DNA from: Anaerolineales bacterium
GTDB lineage: Bacteria > Chloroflexota > Anaerolineae > Anaerolineales > Villigracilaceae
NCBI GenBank assembly: GCA_025938055.1
Contig: JAICQC010000115.1
Location: forward strand, 1-11,152
Length of the DNA stretch: 11,152 nt
Reading direction: 5' to 3'
The notes below the pieces were generated by a model that was not told where the DNA came from, did no database searches, and worked only from the letters and a program-made list of their open reading frames with translations. Positions 1-6,570 of this stretch are shown here, in pieces; within the stretch, counting starts at the first letter, position 1, and each line of letters starts with the position of its first letter. Made by a program: the position numbers and the translations under genes.

Positions 1-59
1 AACCCGTACGCTTCACACTCCTCTTTTGTAAAATCTGGACATGCGCAAAGCGTGTCCAT
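1..59 (-). CDS. 5' end of an unidentified gene running off the left edge
   Basis: An ATG at 59 on the minus strand opens a frame that stays open to the edge (19 codons). It begins MDTLCACPDF and continues with TKEECEAYG, so it has two early cysteines and one later. There is only a weak AGG about nine bases upstream. The case for it rests on a good promoter ending about 20 bases before the start (-10 TATAAT at 79-84), which would give a leader of roughly a dozen bases. The product is not recognised, and too little is visible to name a family. A chance open frame is the alternative. Confidence 0.4.
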   Translation of the reverse strand, partial: MDTLCACPDFTKEECEAYG

Positions 60-75
60 CAACCGAACCTGCAAA

Positions 76-186
76 ACTATTATACACGATTTCTATAAAG
101 GTGAAAAGTGTATGAGAAATGTTAAAAGAAAAGCCCCTTGGACAGTACCGCCCGCAAGAACCCTTCTACTTATGACTATTATACAC
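76..186. repeat. 12-base direct repeat ACTATTATACAC, two copies 99 bases apart
   Basis: The identical block ACTATTATACAC is at 76-87 and 175-186. Read on the minus strand each contains a consensus TATAAT. The second copy ends just before the IS110-like fragment. They may be two promoter elements, or a short duplication left by a rearrangement. The bases between them hold no convincing gene. Confidence 0.4.
79..107 (-). promoter_or_regulatory. Sigma-70-like promoter for the left-edge gene
   Basis: On the minus strand a perfect TATAAT (79-84) lies 17 bases downstream of TTTTCA (102-107), which matches the -35 consensus at four of six positions. Transcription would start near 72, just before the ATG at 59. 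A second identical 12-base block with the same -10 lies at 175-186 but has no good -35. Confidence 0.45.
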
Positions 187-196
187 CAAAAACTGC

Positions 197-448
197 TCAG
201 GGTGGAATCAACAATTCCGTAACAGACAGATTGTCTTGATATGCTGCGGCGATCAAAGCCGTCCTCCCCTGTTCAGCCTGTGCGGCAACCACCACTCGTT
301 CCACCAAAGGCAAAAACCGATCATACACATGCCAGGCATTCGTCGTGGATTCGATGGCTACCTGATTCATGGATACTACATTCTTCTTTAGCCACCCTTC
401 CAGATCGGCATGCTCCACTCTCCTTGCTTTGAAGATTGGGGTATGGAT
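197..448 (-). pseudogene. IS110-family transposase fragment, truncated and decayed
   Basis: The frame is open from after a TAA at 449-451 down to a stop at 197-199, with a GTG at 418 as the only internal start candidate. Its translation contains DLEGWLKKNV, then VAIESTTNAWHVYDRF and PLVERVVVA. This matches the IS110 (DEDD, RuvC-like) core, where the acidic residue of the IEATxNxW-type motif is catalytic. The later LIAAA-x-QDN stretch looks like a damaged LIAAAxxKTD motif. The N-terminal GIDV-type strand with the first catalytic aspartate, the third and fourth acidic positions and the whole C-terminal serine domain are absent. Roughly 75-85 codons of a usual ~320-420 remain, so it cannot be active. 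The family call is from recall of the motif; the coding frame itself is clear. Confidence 0.65.
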
Positions 449-455
449 TTATTGG

Positions 456-603
456 CCGTGAGAGATACACACCGATTCAGGTTCGTGACCCCAGACGAGG
501 ATCCACCGGGCAACCAAGTGACATCACGAGTGGAGAAGTTGCAGCTTCTCGCTCATAGGCGGCGGTTTGCCCTTATGCTCACACCCCGGAGCATCCCCGA
601 TGC
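456..603 (-). other. Structured non-coding stretch upstream of the IS110 fragment, possible bridge-RNA relic
   Basis: The 270 bases between the transposase fragment and the CPBP gene hold no supported gene but several foldable elements on the minus strand: GCATC-ggg-GATGC (591-603), an 18-base near-palindrome with GAGAAG/CTTCTC arms (533-550), then TCGTGA pairing with TCACGA around a loop of about 30 bases (roughly 489-527). IS110 elements are known to carry a bridge RNA in the non-coding end next to the transposase, with a 5' stem-loop followed by a looped target-binding stem. The order here resembles that plan, but the match is by shape only and the adjacent transposase is broken. Confidence 0.25.
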
Positions 604-718
604 GTTATCTTTCCAAAGATACTCCGCGACACCCCTCCTGCTATATTCTAGTAATAAACTTTATGGCGCTCGTTTATGTAATAAGGCACGCGCGTGATGA
701 CGATATTCTCTTGAAGTC

Positions 719-1411
719 TCAATCTAGGAGAGCAACCAGTTGGATGAATACATTGTATGGCGGCGCAAGCATCTGTTGCAGAAAATGGCCGAGGATTGGC
801 AATCTCAGGCTGCTTGTCTGCCGGTAAACAAGTCCCCAGATCAGACCTGCGATCAGGGTTCCTAAAACACCCGCAATTCCCATCATGGCATCTTCCCCCT
901 GAACACCGAAGATGAGTGGATGGCTCGCCCCAAAGCAGATTGCGCTATATGATCCTGCCAACCAGCCAGTCCAGCCAGAGGCGGCATCCATCAAAAGCCC
1001 GCGCCAGTACCCCTCTTCGATCCACGCATTGATAGCGCCGAAGCCGAACCAGGACACCACAACCCACCACCCCGCCATGGACGCCAAGCTCGAAAGAAAC
1101 GCTGTAGGAAGGAAAAGAGCTGGTACTACGAGCGCTAGAACTCGCCAGACCCATATCCAGCGGCCGGCTTGCGAAGGTTGCAGCCAGCATAAGACAGCCC
1201 TACGGCCGCCAATCCAGGCAATCAATGCAGCAATCACTCCCCAGTAATAGATGATGACTGGGATCCATGACCATGCGCCCCAAATTGAAACAGTAACGCG
1301 TGCAAGTACAAAACCCAGTCCGACCACTACGATCGGTGATAAAAGCACAATCCGCCTCTTGAAGGCATTCGTAGCCGCAACGAGAGCACCGTAATCAGAG
1401 CTTATAGTCAT
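719..1411 (-). CDS. CPBP-family intramembrane glutamic endopeptidase
   Basis: This is a 230-residue, strongly hydrophobic protein with about six membrane segments (near residues 21-38, 48-68, 89-109, 113-130, 150-165 and 178-196). It has the CPBP (CAAX protease/bacteriocin-processing, ABI) signature: EExxxR at E132-E133-R137 and FxxxH at F160-H164. A third-motif histidine (H209, in GHFLQQ) is present, but the usual Asn/Asp four residues later is Gln. Family members cleave within membranes or mature prenylated or peptide substrates; the substrate here is unknown. The ATG at 1411 is chosen because GAGGA lies just upstream; the longer in-frame ATG at 1444 has no ribosome site. It is the last minus-strand gene, 146 bases after the META lipoprotein, so it may have its own promoter. 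Confidence 0.85.
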   Translation of the reverse strand: MTISSDYGALVAATNAFKRRIVLLSPIVVVGLGFVLARVTVSIWGAWSWIPVIIYYWGVIAALIAWIGGRRAVLCWLQPSQAGRWIWVWRVLALVVPALFLPTAFLSSLASMAGWWVVVSWFGFGAINAWIEEGYWRGLLMDAASGWTGWLAGSYSAICFGASHPLIFGVQGEDAMMGIAGVLGTLIAGLIWGLVYRQTSSLRLPILGHFLQQMLAPPYNVFIQLVALLD

Positions 1412-1557
1412 AATTCCTCGTCTTCGACTGAAGTTAAGAAACATCGATCAAAATACGAAGGTTTGGACAGCAAAATTAAAGTTTTTTGCACTTACCCGAT
1501 CCGTCGAGTTCATCCATATGTAGAAAGAGAATGAATCCTGCAAAGGAGACTGCAACG
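1412..1557. other. Intergenic gap between lipoprotein and CPBP genes
   Basis: These 146 bases hold no supported gene. The stretch just upstream of the CPBP start is AT-rich on the minus strand (around 1440-1490). I could not settle on a -35/-10 pair with acceptable spacing and saw no hairpin followed by a T-run, so read-through from the lipoprotein gene is possible. Confidence 0.4.
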
Positions 1558-2772
1558 TCAGCGCGGTGGAATGGAAATCGTCATGCTATAGGAATTGTTG
1601 CCGTCCGGCCAACCTTTTACGCTGATGTAGTAATCCTGTGTAGCTGGTACAACTCCTCGAAAATTTGAAGCCTCGGCATGATCTGAAAGCAGGACGTTTC
1701 CATCTGCTCCCCAAACGACAAGAATGGCCCTTCCTATGGTGAAGGTCAGATCGATATTCATCGTTTGTCCGGCCTGAGCGCTAAAAATGTACTGATCTGA
1801 ATCTGTAGCACTTAATTGACCCGCCACAGTCGCTGACGTTCCTCCAGATGGAAACTCGATGCGCTCGATGCCTGTATTAAGGGCTGGAATGTCAATCGTC
1901 ATATTATAAGATGTATTCCCATCGGGTCCGCCCTTGACCTGGATAAAGTAGTCCTGAGTCGTCGGCAGGACTCTCTCCAAGCGCGACGCTTCGGCATGAT
2001 CGGAGAGTAAGACATCGCCATCCTCGCCCCAAACCAGCAGAATAGCCTGACCTTCCGTGAAAGTCAGATTTACACTCATCGTCTGTCCAGCCAGCGCGCG
2101 CAGCACATATAGTTTGGAGGCTGATGCTGCCAACTTTCCTGTGAGAGATATAGAGGTGGTGCCAGGTTTGAATGTGATTCGTTCAGCGTCATTCACCTCC
2201 ACAGAAGTAGCGGTCGAGTGGACCATTGTCGGCGCCAGCATGGTGAGCGAAGGAGTAGGTTGGACGGGCGTGATCGTTGTCGTTCTGGAAAACGCAAGAG
2301 AATTCTGCCCGTTCACATATAAGATCCTTAATGTGTCACCGGCTAATTCATATCGGTCGGCCGATTGCAAAGCATCGAAAAACTTTTGCTCCTGTTCCGT
2401 TACACCTTCAGACGTACATGCCATCTTTGTACTGGCGATCGGACCAAAGGATATGGTGCCATTCCCGGCTTGGTACTGAGTACTAAACGCATTACATCCA
2501 CCTGAACCTCCAGCCTGGCCGTTTTCCTGAAATGACAGTGTGACATTTGTCCCTGAGATAACGGGGATTCCTGCTCCGCCTTCACTGAAGGAAACAAACA
2601 TCCACTGGGTGTTATCCAGGTCCGTTCCAGTGATTGGGATTCCGGGAGTCTCTGTGGGAATGCCGGTAACTCCAGCCGTCGGGATTTGAGTGGGCAGCGG
2701 CGCACATGCCCCAAGGACCACAATCAATCCCCCCATGAAAAAAGTGACCAGCCGTTTCACCAACACGATCAT
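1558..2772 (-). CDS. META (HslJ-like) domain lipoprotein with two C-terminal beta repeats
   Basis: This 404-residue exported lipoprotein has K6-R7, a hydrophobic stretch 8-21, and the lipobox LGAC with Cys23 as the lipidated residue. A Pro/Thr-rich linker follows (24-50). A META/HslJ domain spans about 52-163, with the family's GGCN (91-94) and T-K-M-A-C (115-119) signatures; the two cysteines may pair. After a second linker come two ~100-residue copies of a beta-rich domain (198-297 and 304-403), each containing VLLSDHAEAS and resembling PPC-type or jelly-roll extracellular modules. The ATG at 2772 is chosen because AAGGAG sits seven bases before it; a GTG at 2790 would place that site inside the gene. 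HslJ proteins are linked to heat-shock or novobiocin resistance, but most META lipoproteins have no proven role. Confidence 0.85.
   Translation of the reverse strand: MIVLVKRLVTFFMGGLIVVLGACAPLPTQIPTAGVTGIPTETPGIPITGTDLDNTQWMFVSFSEGGAGIPVISGTNVTLSFQENGQAGGSGGCNAFSTQYQAGNGTISFGPIASTKMACTSEGVTEQEQKFFDALQSADRYELAGDTLRILYVNGQNSLAFSRTTTITPVQPTPSLTMLAPTMVHSTATSVEVNDAERITFKPGTTSISLTGKLAASASKLYVLRALAGQTMSVNLTFTEGQAILLVWGEDGDVLLSDHAEASRLERVLPTTQDYFIQVKGGPDGNTSYNMTIDIPALNTGIERIEFPSGGTSATVAGQLSATDSDQYIFSAQAGQTMNIDLTFTIGRAILVVWGADGNVLLSDHAEASNFRGVVPATQDYYISVKGWPDGNNSYSMTISIPPR
1564..2181 (-). repeat. Internal tandem duplication encoding two ~100-residue domains
   Basis: The stretches 1882-2181 and 1564-1863 encode homologous domains offset by exactly 106 codons at matched positions. 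Similarity is visible at base level too, for example the segments reading GCATGATC near 1676 and 1994, so the copies arose by duplication within the gene. The most conserved core is VLLSDHAEAS, followed by an aromatic-rich QDY strand and PDGN-x-SY. Confidence 0.8.
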
Positions 2773-2815
2773 GTTCTGACTCCTTATCACTAAACTGCAC
2801 TCACAATGACTTCCT

Positions 2816-2849
2816 AAAGAGCTCCACAGAAAGCTGTTTGAACCTCTTT
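2816..2849 (-). other. Two-tier hairpin between serine hydrolase and lipoprotein genes
   Basis: In the 90-base gap, outer arms AAAGAG (2816-2821) and CTCTTT (2844-2849) enclose inner arms ACAG (2826-2829) and CTGT (2834-2837) with a four-base loop. There is no T-run on either strand. It could be a weak transcript-end or processing structure between the upstream operon and the lipoprotein gene. A possible TTGACC/TACAAA promoter pair nearby (about 2847-2874, minus strand) is marginal. Confidence 0.3.
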
Positions 2850-2862
2850 GTACGGTTCATCG

Positions 2863-4332
2863 TCAACCGGTCAAGCGCCGTATGAGAATGACGATACGCG
2901 CCGTTCCGTTGATCGCACCCAATATTCCGGTAAGTCCGAGCCACACAAAAATTTCAAACATTGACTTATAGAAATTCACAAACCCAAAAACCCGATCTGC
3001 GAATCTGGCGGTAAGCAGAGGAAGTCCCAACAATGCAAGTGCGGGAACAAATGCCCACGCAATACCGGGCAGAAGCTGCCACCAGGGCATCGTTTCGGAC
3101 ATCCGAGCCCAGCGCGGCAAAAGCCATAGGCTGCGGAGGGCAAGAAACCCACCGATTAAGGTCAAAAAGCCGGTCATCCAGCCCCACAGGCGCACATTTA
3201 TCCAGCTCGATTCTGGTTCTTGCCCGGTCAAGAGTGAGATCAAACCATTCCTAATCTGCGGTGCACCAAATGTGTTTGTCGAGAAGGAACTGACATTGTA
3301 TAGGACTGCAATTCCAATCGCGTCTTCTGGAATTAAGATAGCTTCTGCTGAGTAAGTGGAAATGATCCCCGTATGCTCAAGGACCCGCCGATCGCCAACG
3401 GTGTTCTCCATCCAGCCCATTGCATAGGTGCTATTGATCTGTTTTGGTGGAGTGTGCATCAGGCTCATACTGTCAAGCGAGACCAACTTCTGCTCGAGAT
3501 AACGCCCAGCATTATTATGGAGGATAAGATATTTACCCATATCTTCAGCAGTCGTAATCACGCCGCCGCTGCCGCCAAGGTAACCATGCGCCTCTGGATA
3601 GGAGAAAGTAGTACCGAACGCAGCCAAGTGTCCCTTCGCAAGATGATCCGCTCTCTCCTTGCCTTCCGTGGAGGTGACCACGCTTAGAGAGCCACGCATA
3701 TCAAGTGGCGTGAAAACATACTGATCAAGATACTCCGAGAAAGGCTGCCCGCTTGCCACCTCCACCAAACGAGCCAGGGTTCCATAGTTGGGACTGAAGT
3801 AGTGATATTCTTCTCCGGGCTGGGCAACGGGACGAGCAGTACGCAAACTGGTCACGCGCTCTTTGATCGTTTCCGGTTGTGGGAGACTCATATCGGCAAA
3901 GCCCAACTCAGATAATCCGCTGGTCTGATTTAGTAGATGGCGGACAGTGATCTGGGAAGCCACACCCGGATCCGACAGAGTGAATTCCGGCAGGTAGGTC
4001 TGTACTGTAGTATCCAGCTCAAGCTTTCCTGCTTCCACAAGCTGCATGACCGCCAAGGCCGTGAAAGATTTACTCAGTGAAGCAATGAAGAATTTCGTCT
4101 GCGGTGTGACCGATTGACCATTTCCATCTACACCATAGCCTTTTATATAAAGAACTTTGTCCCCCCGTGTAATAGACAAGGCAAGGCCAGGAACGCGTTG
4201 GTCAGTCATCTCTTTCGTAATGAATTCATCGATCGCAGACGTGTCAAATACAGCCGGCTGGGCAGGGTGACTCCTGCTATTGAATAGCAGAACCAATAAG
4301 GGCCCCAACAGGAAAAACCAACCTTTCTTCAC
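2863..4332 (-). CDS. Beta-lactamase-family serine hydrolase with C-terminal membrane helices
   Basis: This is a 489-residue protein. A signal-type N-terminus (K2-K3, hydrophobic 5-17) leads into a class C beta-lactamase/DD-peptidase fold (about 30-370). The SxxK nucleophile motif is S85-L-S-K88 and the third motif is H320-T-G. At the second motif the usual Y-x-N aligns with Y178-F-S180 followed by PNYG, so the asparagine appears replaced by serine. Three hydrophobic segments near 384-404, 419-439 and 456-476 anchor it, placing the enzyme outside the membrane. Such proteins act as esterases, D-aminopeptidases or beta-lactam-tolerant peptidases; the substrate cannot be read here. It starts at GTG 4332, ten bases past the stop of the SRPBCC gene, with no clear ribosome site, so translational coupling is likely. 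No better start keeps the signal segment. Confidence 0.88.
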   Translation of the reverse strand: MKKGWFFLLGPLLVLLFNSRSHPAQPAVFDTSAIDEFITKEMTDQRVPGLALSITRGDKVLYIKGYGVDGNGQSVTPQTKFFIASLSKSFTALAVMQLVEAGKLELDTTVQTYLPEFTLSDPGVASQITVRHLLNQTSGLSELGFADMSLPQPETIKERVTSLRTARPVAQPGEEYHYFSPNYGTLARLVEVASGQPFSEYLDQYVFTPLDMRGSLSVVTSTEGKERADHLAKGHLAAFGTTFSYPEAHGYLGGSGGVITTAEDMGKYLILHNNAGRYLEQKLVSLDSMSLMHTPPKQINSTYAMGWMENTVGDRRVLEHTGIISTYSAEAILIPEDAIGIAVLYNVSSFSTNTFGAPQIRNGLISLLTGQEPESSWINVRLWGWMTGFLTLIGGFLALRSLWLLPRWARMSETMPWWQLLPGIAWAFVPALALLGLPLLTARFADRVFGFVNFYKSMFEIFVWLGLTGILGAINGTARIVILIRRLTG

Positions 4333-4341
4333 AGCTTATTT

Positions 4342-4821
4342 TCAGCCAAACTGAAGACCTTTTTCGGCCGCGGTTTTGAGCGGTGCGAGCACGTGATTCC
4401 TTATTTGCTTAATTGCCTGCCGGCGCACGTAGCCCGTGAGCAACGGTTTGAGGAACTGATAAATGCCGTTGAGGCTGATATAAGCTTGAATAACATAACG
4501 GGTCCCACCGCCTGTTGGCTCGAACCGATTAAGAAAGCTGGCACTAAATTTCTTTTTGCGTTCCTCGAGCACGATCTCAGTATCTGAGAGTTCGATCAAT
4601 GTATTAGGTACTCGCCCTGCTTGCTTATGTTCCACTTCAATTTGTTTCCAATTCTTCCCTGACCCGGCAATATGTGCAGAGGCGATCGTTAATGGAAACG
4701 TATCGCCCCATTTTTCTACGTCGCGGTATATGCTCGCGACACACCGGGGCGAGGCAGAAATATCAATTGCTGCCTCCACCTGAATCGCATCGGGAGAGGG
4801 CACAAATTCGCGGATGTCCAT
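4342..4821 (-). CDS. SRPBCC / polyketide cyclase-like protein
   Basis: This 159-residue soluble protein has the START/Bet v1-like order: an N-terminal strand (QVEAAIDISASP, 14-25), the helix containing IYRDVEKWGDTFP (31-43), a run of beta strands (about 57-115), and a long C-terminal helix (about 120-155) that usually closes a hydrophobic pocket. Family members bind or transform small lipophilic molecules such as polyketide intermediates; many are simply ligand carriers, and no catalytic residue can be assigned. It lies 35 bases after the flavin oxidase and just before the serine hydrolase, so the three are probably co-transcribed. The ATG at 4821 has only a weak GAG-rich ribosome site. The fold call is from pattern rather than a close named match. 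Confidence 0.75.
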   Translation of the reverse strand: MDIREFVPSPDAIQVEAAIDISASPRCVASIYRDVEKWGDTFPLTIASAHIAGSGKNWKQIEVEHKQAGRVPNTLIELSDTEIVLEERKKKFSASFLNRFEPTGGGTRYVIQAYISLNGIYQFLKPLLTGYVRRQAIKQIRNHVLAPLKTAAEKGLQFG

Positions 4822-4856
4822 TAACTCACTCTCAATATTTTTGATCTTCCATGACC

Positions 4857-6299
4857 TTACTCAACTGCATGTACAGCCGGCAAGATGTTTTGGTTGAGCC
4901 GGAATAAGTTGGCCGGATCATAACGAGCCTTGATCCTGGCCAGTCGTTCGCGGGTCGGGCCTGGATAGATCACCTGGACTTTCGCCTCGCGCGGGTTGCC
5001 CATGAAGTTCACGTATGTACCAGGGTCTCCCTGGTACAAGGAGGCGGCAAAGGCCTCCAGCCAATACTCGCCCGCTGCCCTGTCCGCAGACCCACTGTAT
5101 GAGATAGACAGGTTTACCATGATCCGACTTGCTCTGTGAGCGAAGGCGGTGGCATCGACGGGCACACGCGACATCGCCCCACCTAGGACTCGCAATTCCG
5201 CGACGCGCGTTGCCGCCTCAGGCAATTCGAGGTGATGGATGATTGTCTTCGCCACGTCGCGATCAATCTTCTCGATGAATAACGTGCGGCCCAATTCCAT
5301 CGGGTGGTAGTTGATATCCTCCAGTGGAAACATCTCGGAATAACGCATGGGTCGCACGAGGTCGATGATCGGGGTGGCAATTGAGCGGAATCGCGAAATC
5401 ACATGTTTACCTGCCCGAATATCGCCTGCATAGACCATCATAGCCCTGAGCATCAGCCGGCTTTGAGACATGGATGACACAAGCGGCATCACTGCAGTAG
5501 GCATGATTTCAGCAATGATCGAGAGCTCCTCTGGCGCAGACTCCGCCTCGCCAATGAAAGATGCGATCACTTCAGGCGTGGCAGGTAGGATTAGCATCCC
5601 GCCTAGGATATTTCCAACCTCATGCAATCGATATTGGAAGCGGGCTGCCACGCCGAAGTTGCCTCCGCCCCCACGGATCCCCCAGTACAGGTCCGGATGC
5701 GTCTCAGCATCAGCACGAAGAAGCTGTCCATCTGCCGTTACGATATCGGCAGCCAACAAGTTGTCAATCGTCAGGCCGTGCTTGCGGACCAGATATCCAA
5801 TCCCACCGCCAAGGGTTATGCCTCCGATGCCCACTGATGCGGTATTTCCGAAGCCTGTCGCCAGACCATGCATGTCTGTCGCGACTGTATACTCGCCTGC
5901 TGTGAGTCCGGTCTCTGCCCAGGCTGTACGTTTCTGGACATCGATCTCCAGGGCCTTCAGGCGAGAAAGATCCAGCACAATTCCGCCTTCCGTTACGCTG
6001 TAGCCGGAGGTACTGTGTCCACCACTGCGTACTGCCAACTCGAGTTCAGTTTTGCGCGCTAGCGCGATAACCTCCATGATGTCCGTTACATTCGCAACCC
6101 GAACAATAAGAGCCGGCCGTCGATCAAACCCACCATAGTAAACCGTGCGGGCCTGATCGTATTCCGGATCGTCCGGCCTGATCACCTGCCCCGTAAAGCG
6201 CGAGTGCATATATGGGAACGATACATTGCCTCGAGTCAGCTTTTCAGCAGTTGCGCTACTGTTGCCTCTGATATTTTGGCTTTTGAGAAAGTTGCTCAT
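4857..6299 (-). CDS. FAD-dependent oxidase, BBE (berberine bridge enzyme-like) family
   Basis: This 480-residue protein has a PCMH/FAD_binding_4 domain (about 60-230) and a C-terminal BBE segment (about 430-470, with YDPANLF at 460-466). The covalent flavin site VRSGGHS is present, with His95 as the expected FAD-linked residue. The glycine-rich GGITLGGGIG loop follows (about 159-168). The second linkage site, a Cys in CxxVG of bicovalent members, is Thr153 here, so a single covalent bond is expected. Relatives oxidise alcohols, amines, sugars or polyketides with oxygen; no signal peptide is seen. The ATG at 6299 is chosen because GAGGAG lies five bases upstream; a longer frame from 6326 lacks a site. 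It heads the leftward operon and is divergent from the regulator gene. The substrate is unknown, and the SRPBCC neighbour suggests a hydrophobic small molecule. Confidence 0.92.
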   Translation of the reverse strand: MSNFLKSQNIRGNSSATAEKLTRGNVSFPYMHSRFTGQVIRPDDPEYDQARTVYYGGFDRRPALIVRVANVTDIMEVIALARKTELELAVRSGGHSTSGYSVTEGGIVLDLSRLKALEIDVQKRTAWAETGLTAGEYTVATDMHGLATGFGNTASVGIGGITLGGGIGYLVRKHGLTIDNLLAADIVTADGQLLRADAETHPDLYWGIRGGGGNFGVAARFQYRLHEVGNILGGMLILPATPEVIASFIGEAESAPEELSIIAEIMPTAVMPLVSSMSQSRLMLRAMMVYAGDIRAGKHVISRFRSIATPIIDLVRPMRYSEMFPLEDINYHPMELGRTLFIEKIDRDVAKTIIHHLELPEAATRVAELRVLGGAMSRVPVDATAFAHRASRIMVNLSISYSGSADRAAGEYWLEAFAASLYQGDPGTYVNFMGNPREAKVQVIYPGPTRERLARIKARYDPANLFRLNQNILPAVHAVE

Positions 6300-6372
6300 A
6301 CTGTCTCCTCGAGTGAAACGATCCAAATGTGCAACAGATTACAGAATGGAATTGTGTCATCTGATGTGTGGA

Positions 6373-6401
6373 ATTCTATTGACCAGTGAGTCATTTGTCA
6401 G
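6373..6401 (-). promoter_or_regulatory. Promoter of the flavin oxidase operon
   Basis: On the minus strand CTGACA (6396-6401) and TAGAAT (6373-6378) are separated by 17 bases, each one mismatch from the sigma-70 consensus. The start would be near 6366, giving a leader of about 66 bases. The bipartite site at 6409-6431 lies seven bases upstream of the -35. Confidence 0.65.
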
Positions 6402-6408
6402 TAGTCGA

Positions 6409-6431
6409 TAGGAGTACTTCGAGGAGTATTC
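6409..6431 (-). promoter_or_regulatory. Bipartite activator-site candidate before the oxidase promoter
   Basis: Read on the minus strand, GAATACTCC (6431-6423) and AAGTACTCC (6419-6411) are half-sites whose TACT cores are 12 bases apart. The following CTATCGA and ACTG run into the -35. The same layout, at identical distances to -35 and -10, occurs at 9339-9361 before the 78-residue gene. The position, about -45 to -66 from the inferred start, suits an activator. Confidence 0.55.
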
Positions 6432-6446
6432 TCGTGATTGATTACG

Positions 6447-6518
6447 CGATTGTCAACTAGTGGGTATTACCTTCACCCTTTTAATCTATTTCTAATTTTT
6501 CCGATTGTTAATCAGTGG
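6447..6518 (+). repeat. 17-base imperfect direct repeat upstream of the regulator gene
   Basis: CGATTGTCAACTAGTGG (6447-6463) and CGATTGTTAATCAGTGG (6502-6518) match at 14 of 17 positions and start 55 bases apart, about five helical turns. The second copy ends three bases before the putative -35 of the regulator promoter. Placement suggests an operator, possibly autoregulatory, separate from the TACT-type site. Confidence 0.45.
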
Positions 6519-6521
6519 TGT

Positions 6522-6551
6522 TTGCTAACATATGTTTAAGTTTTTTATGAT
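6522..6551 (+). promoter_or_regulatory. Probable promoter of the MalT-like regulator gene
   Basis: TTGCTA (6522-6527) and TATGAT (6546-6551) are spaced 18 bases apart. The start would be near 6558, about 13 bases before the ATG at 6571, leaving a very short leader with no SD-like sequence. Confidence 0.5.
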
Positions 6552-6570
6552 AAAAACAAGTTCCTAACCA

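Noticed and set aside
687..696. Perfect 10-base palindrome CACGCGCGTG after the CPBP stop
   Set aside because: No T-run and too short to support a terminator or operator call alone.
410..697. 95-codon plus-strand open frame across the left intergenic region
   Set aside because: It overlaps the transposase relic and the hairpin-rich stretch, has no ribosome site and reads as random sequence.
2057..2479. 140-codon plus-strand open frame
   Set aside because: It is antisense to the META lipoprotein, with no ribosome site and no recognisable fold.
5470..6003. 177-codon plus-strand open frame
   Set aside because: It lies wholly opposite the flavin oxidase, whose motifs are clear; composition is Pro/Arg/Ser-rich and it has no domain.
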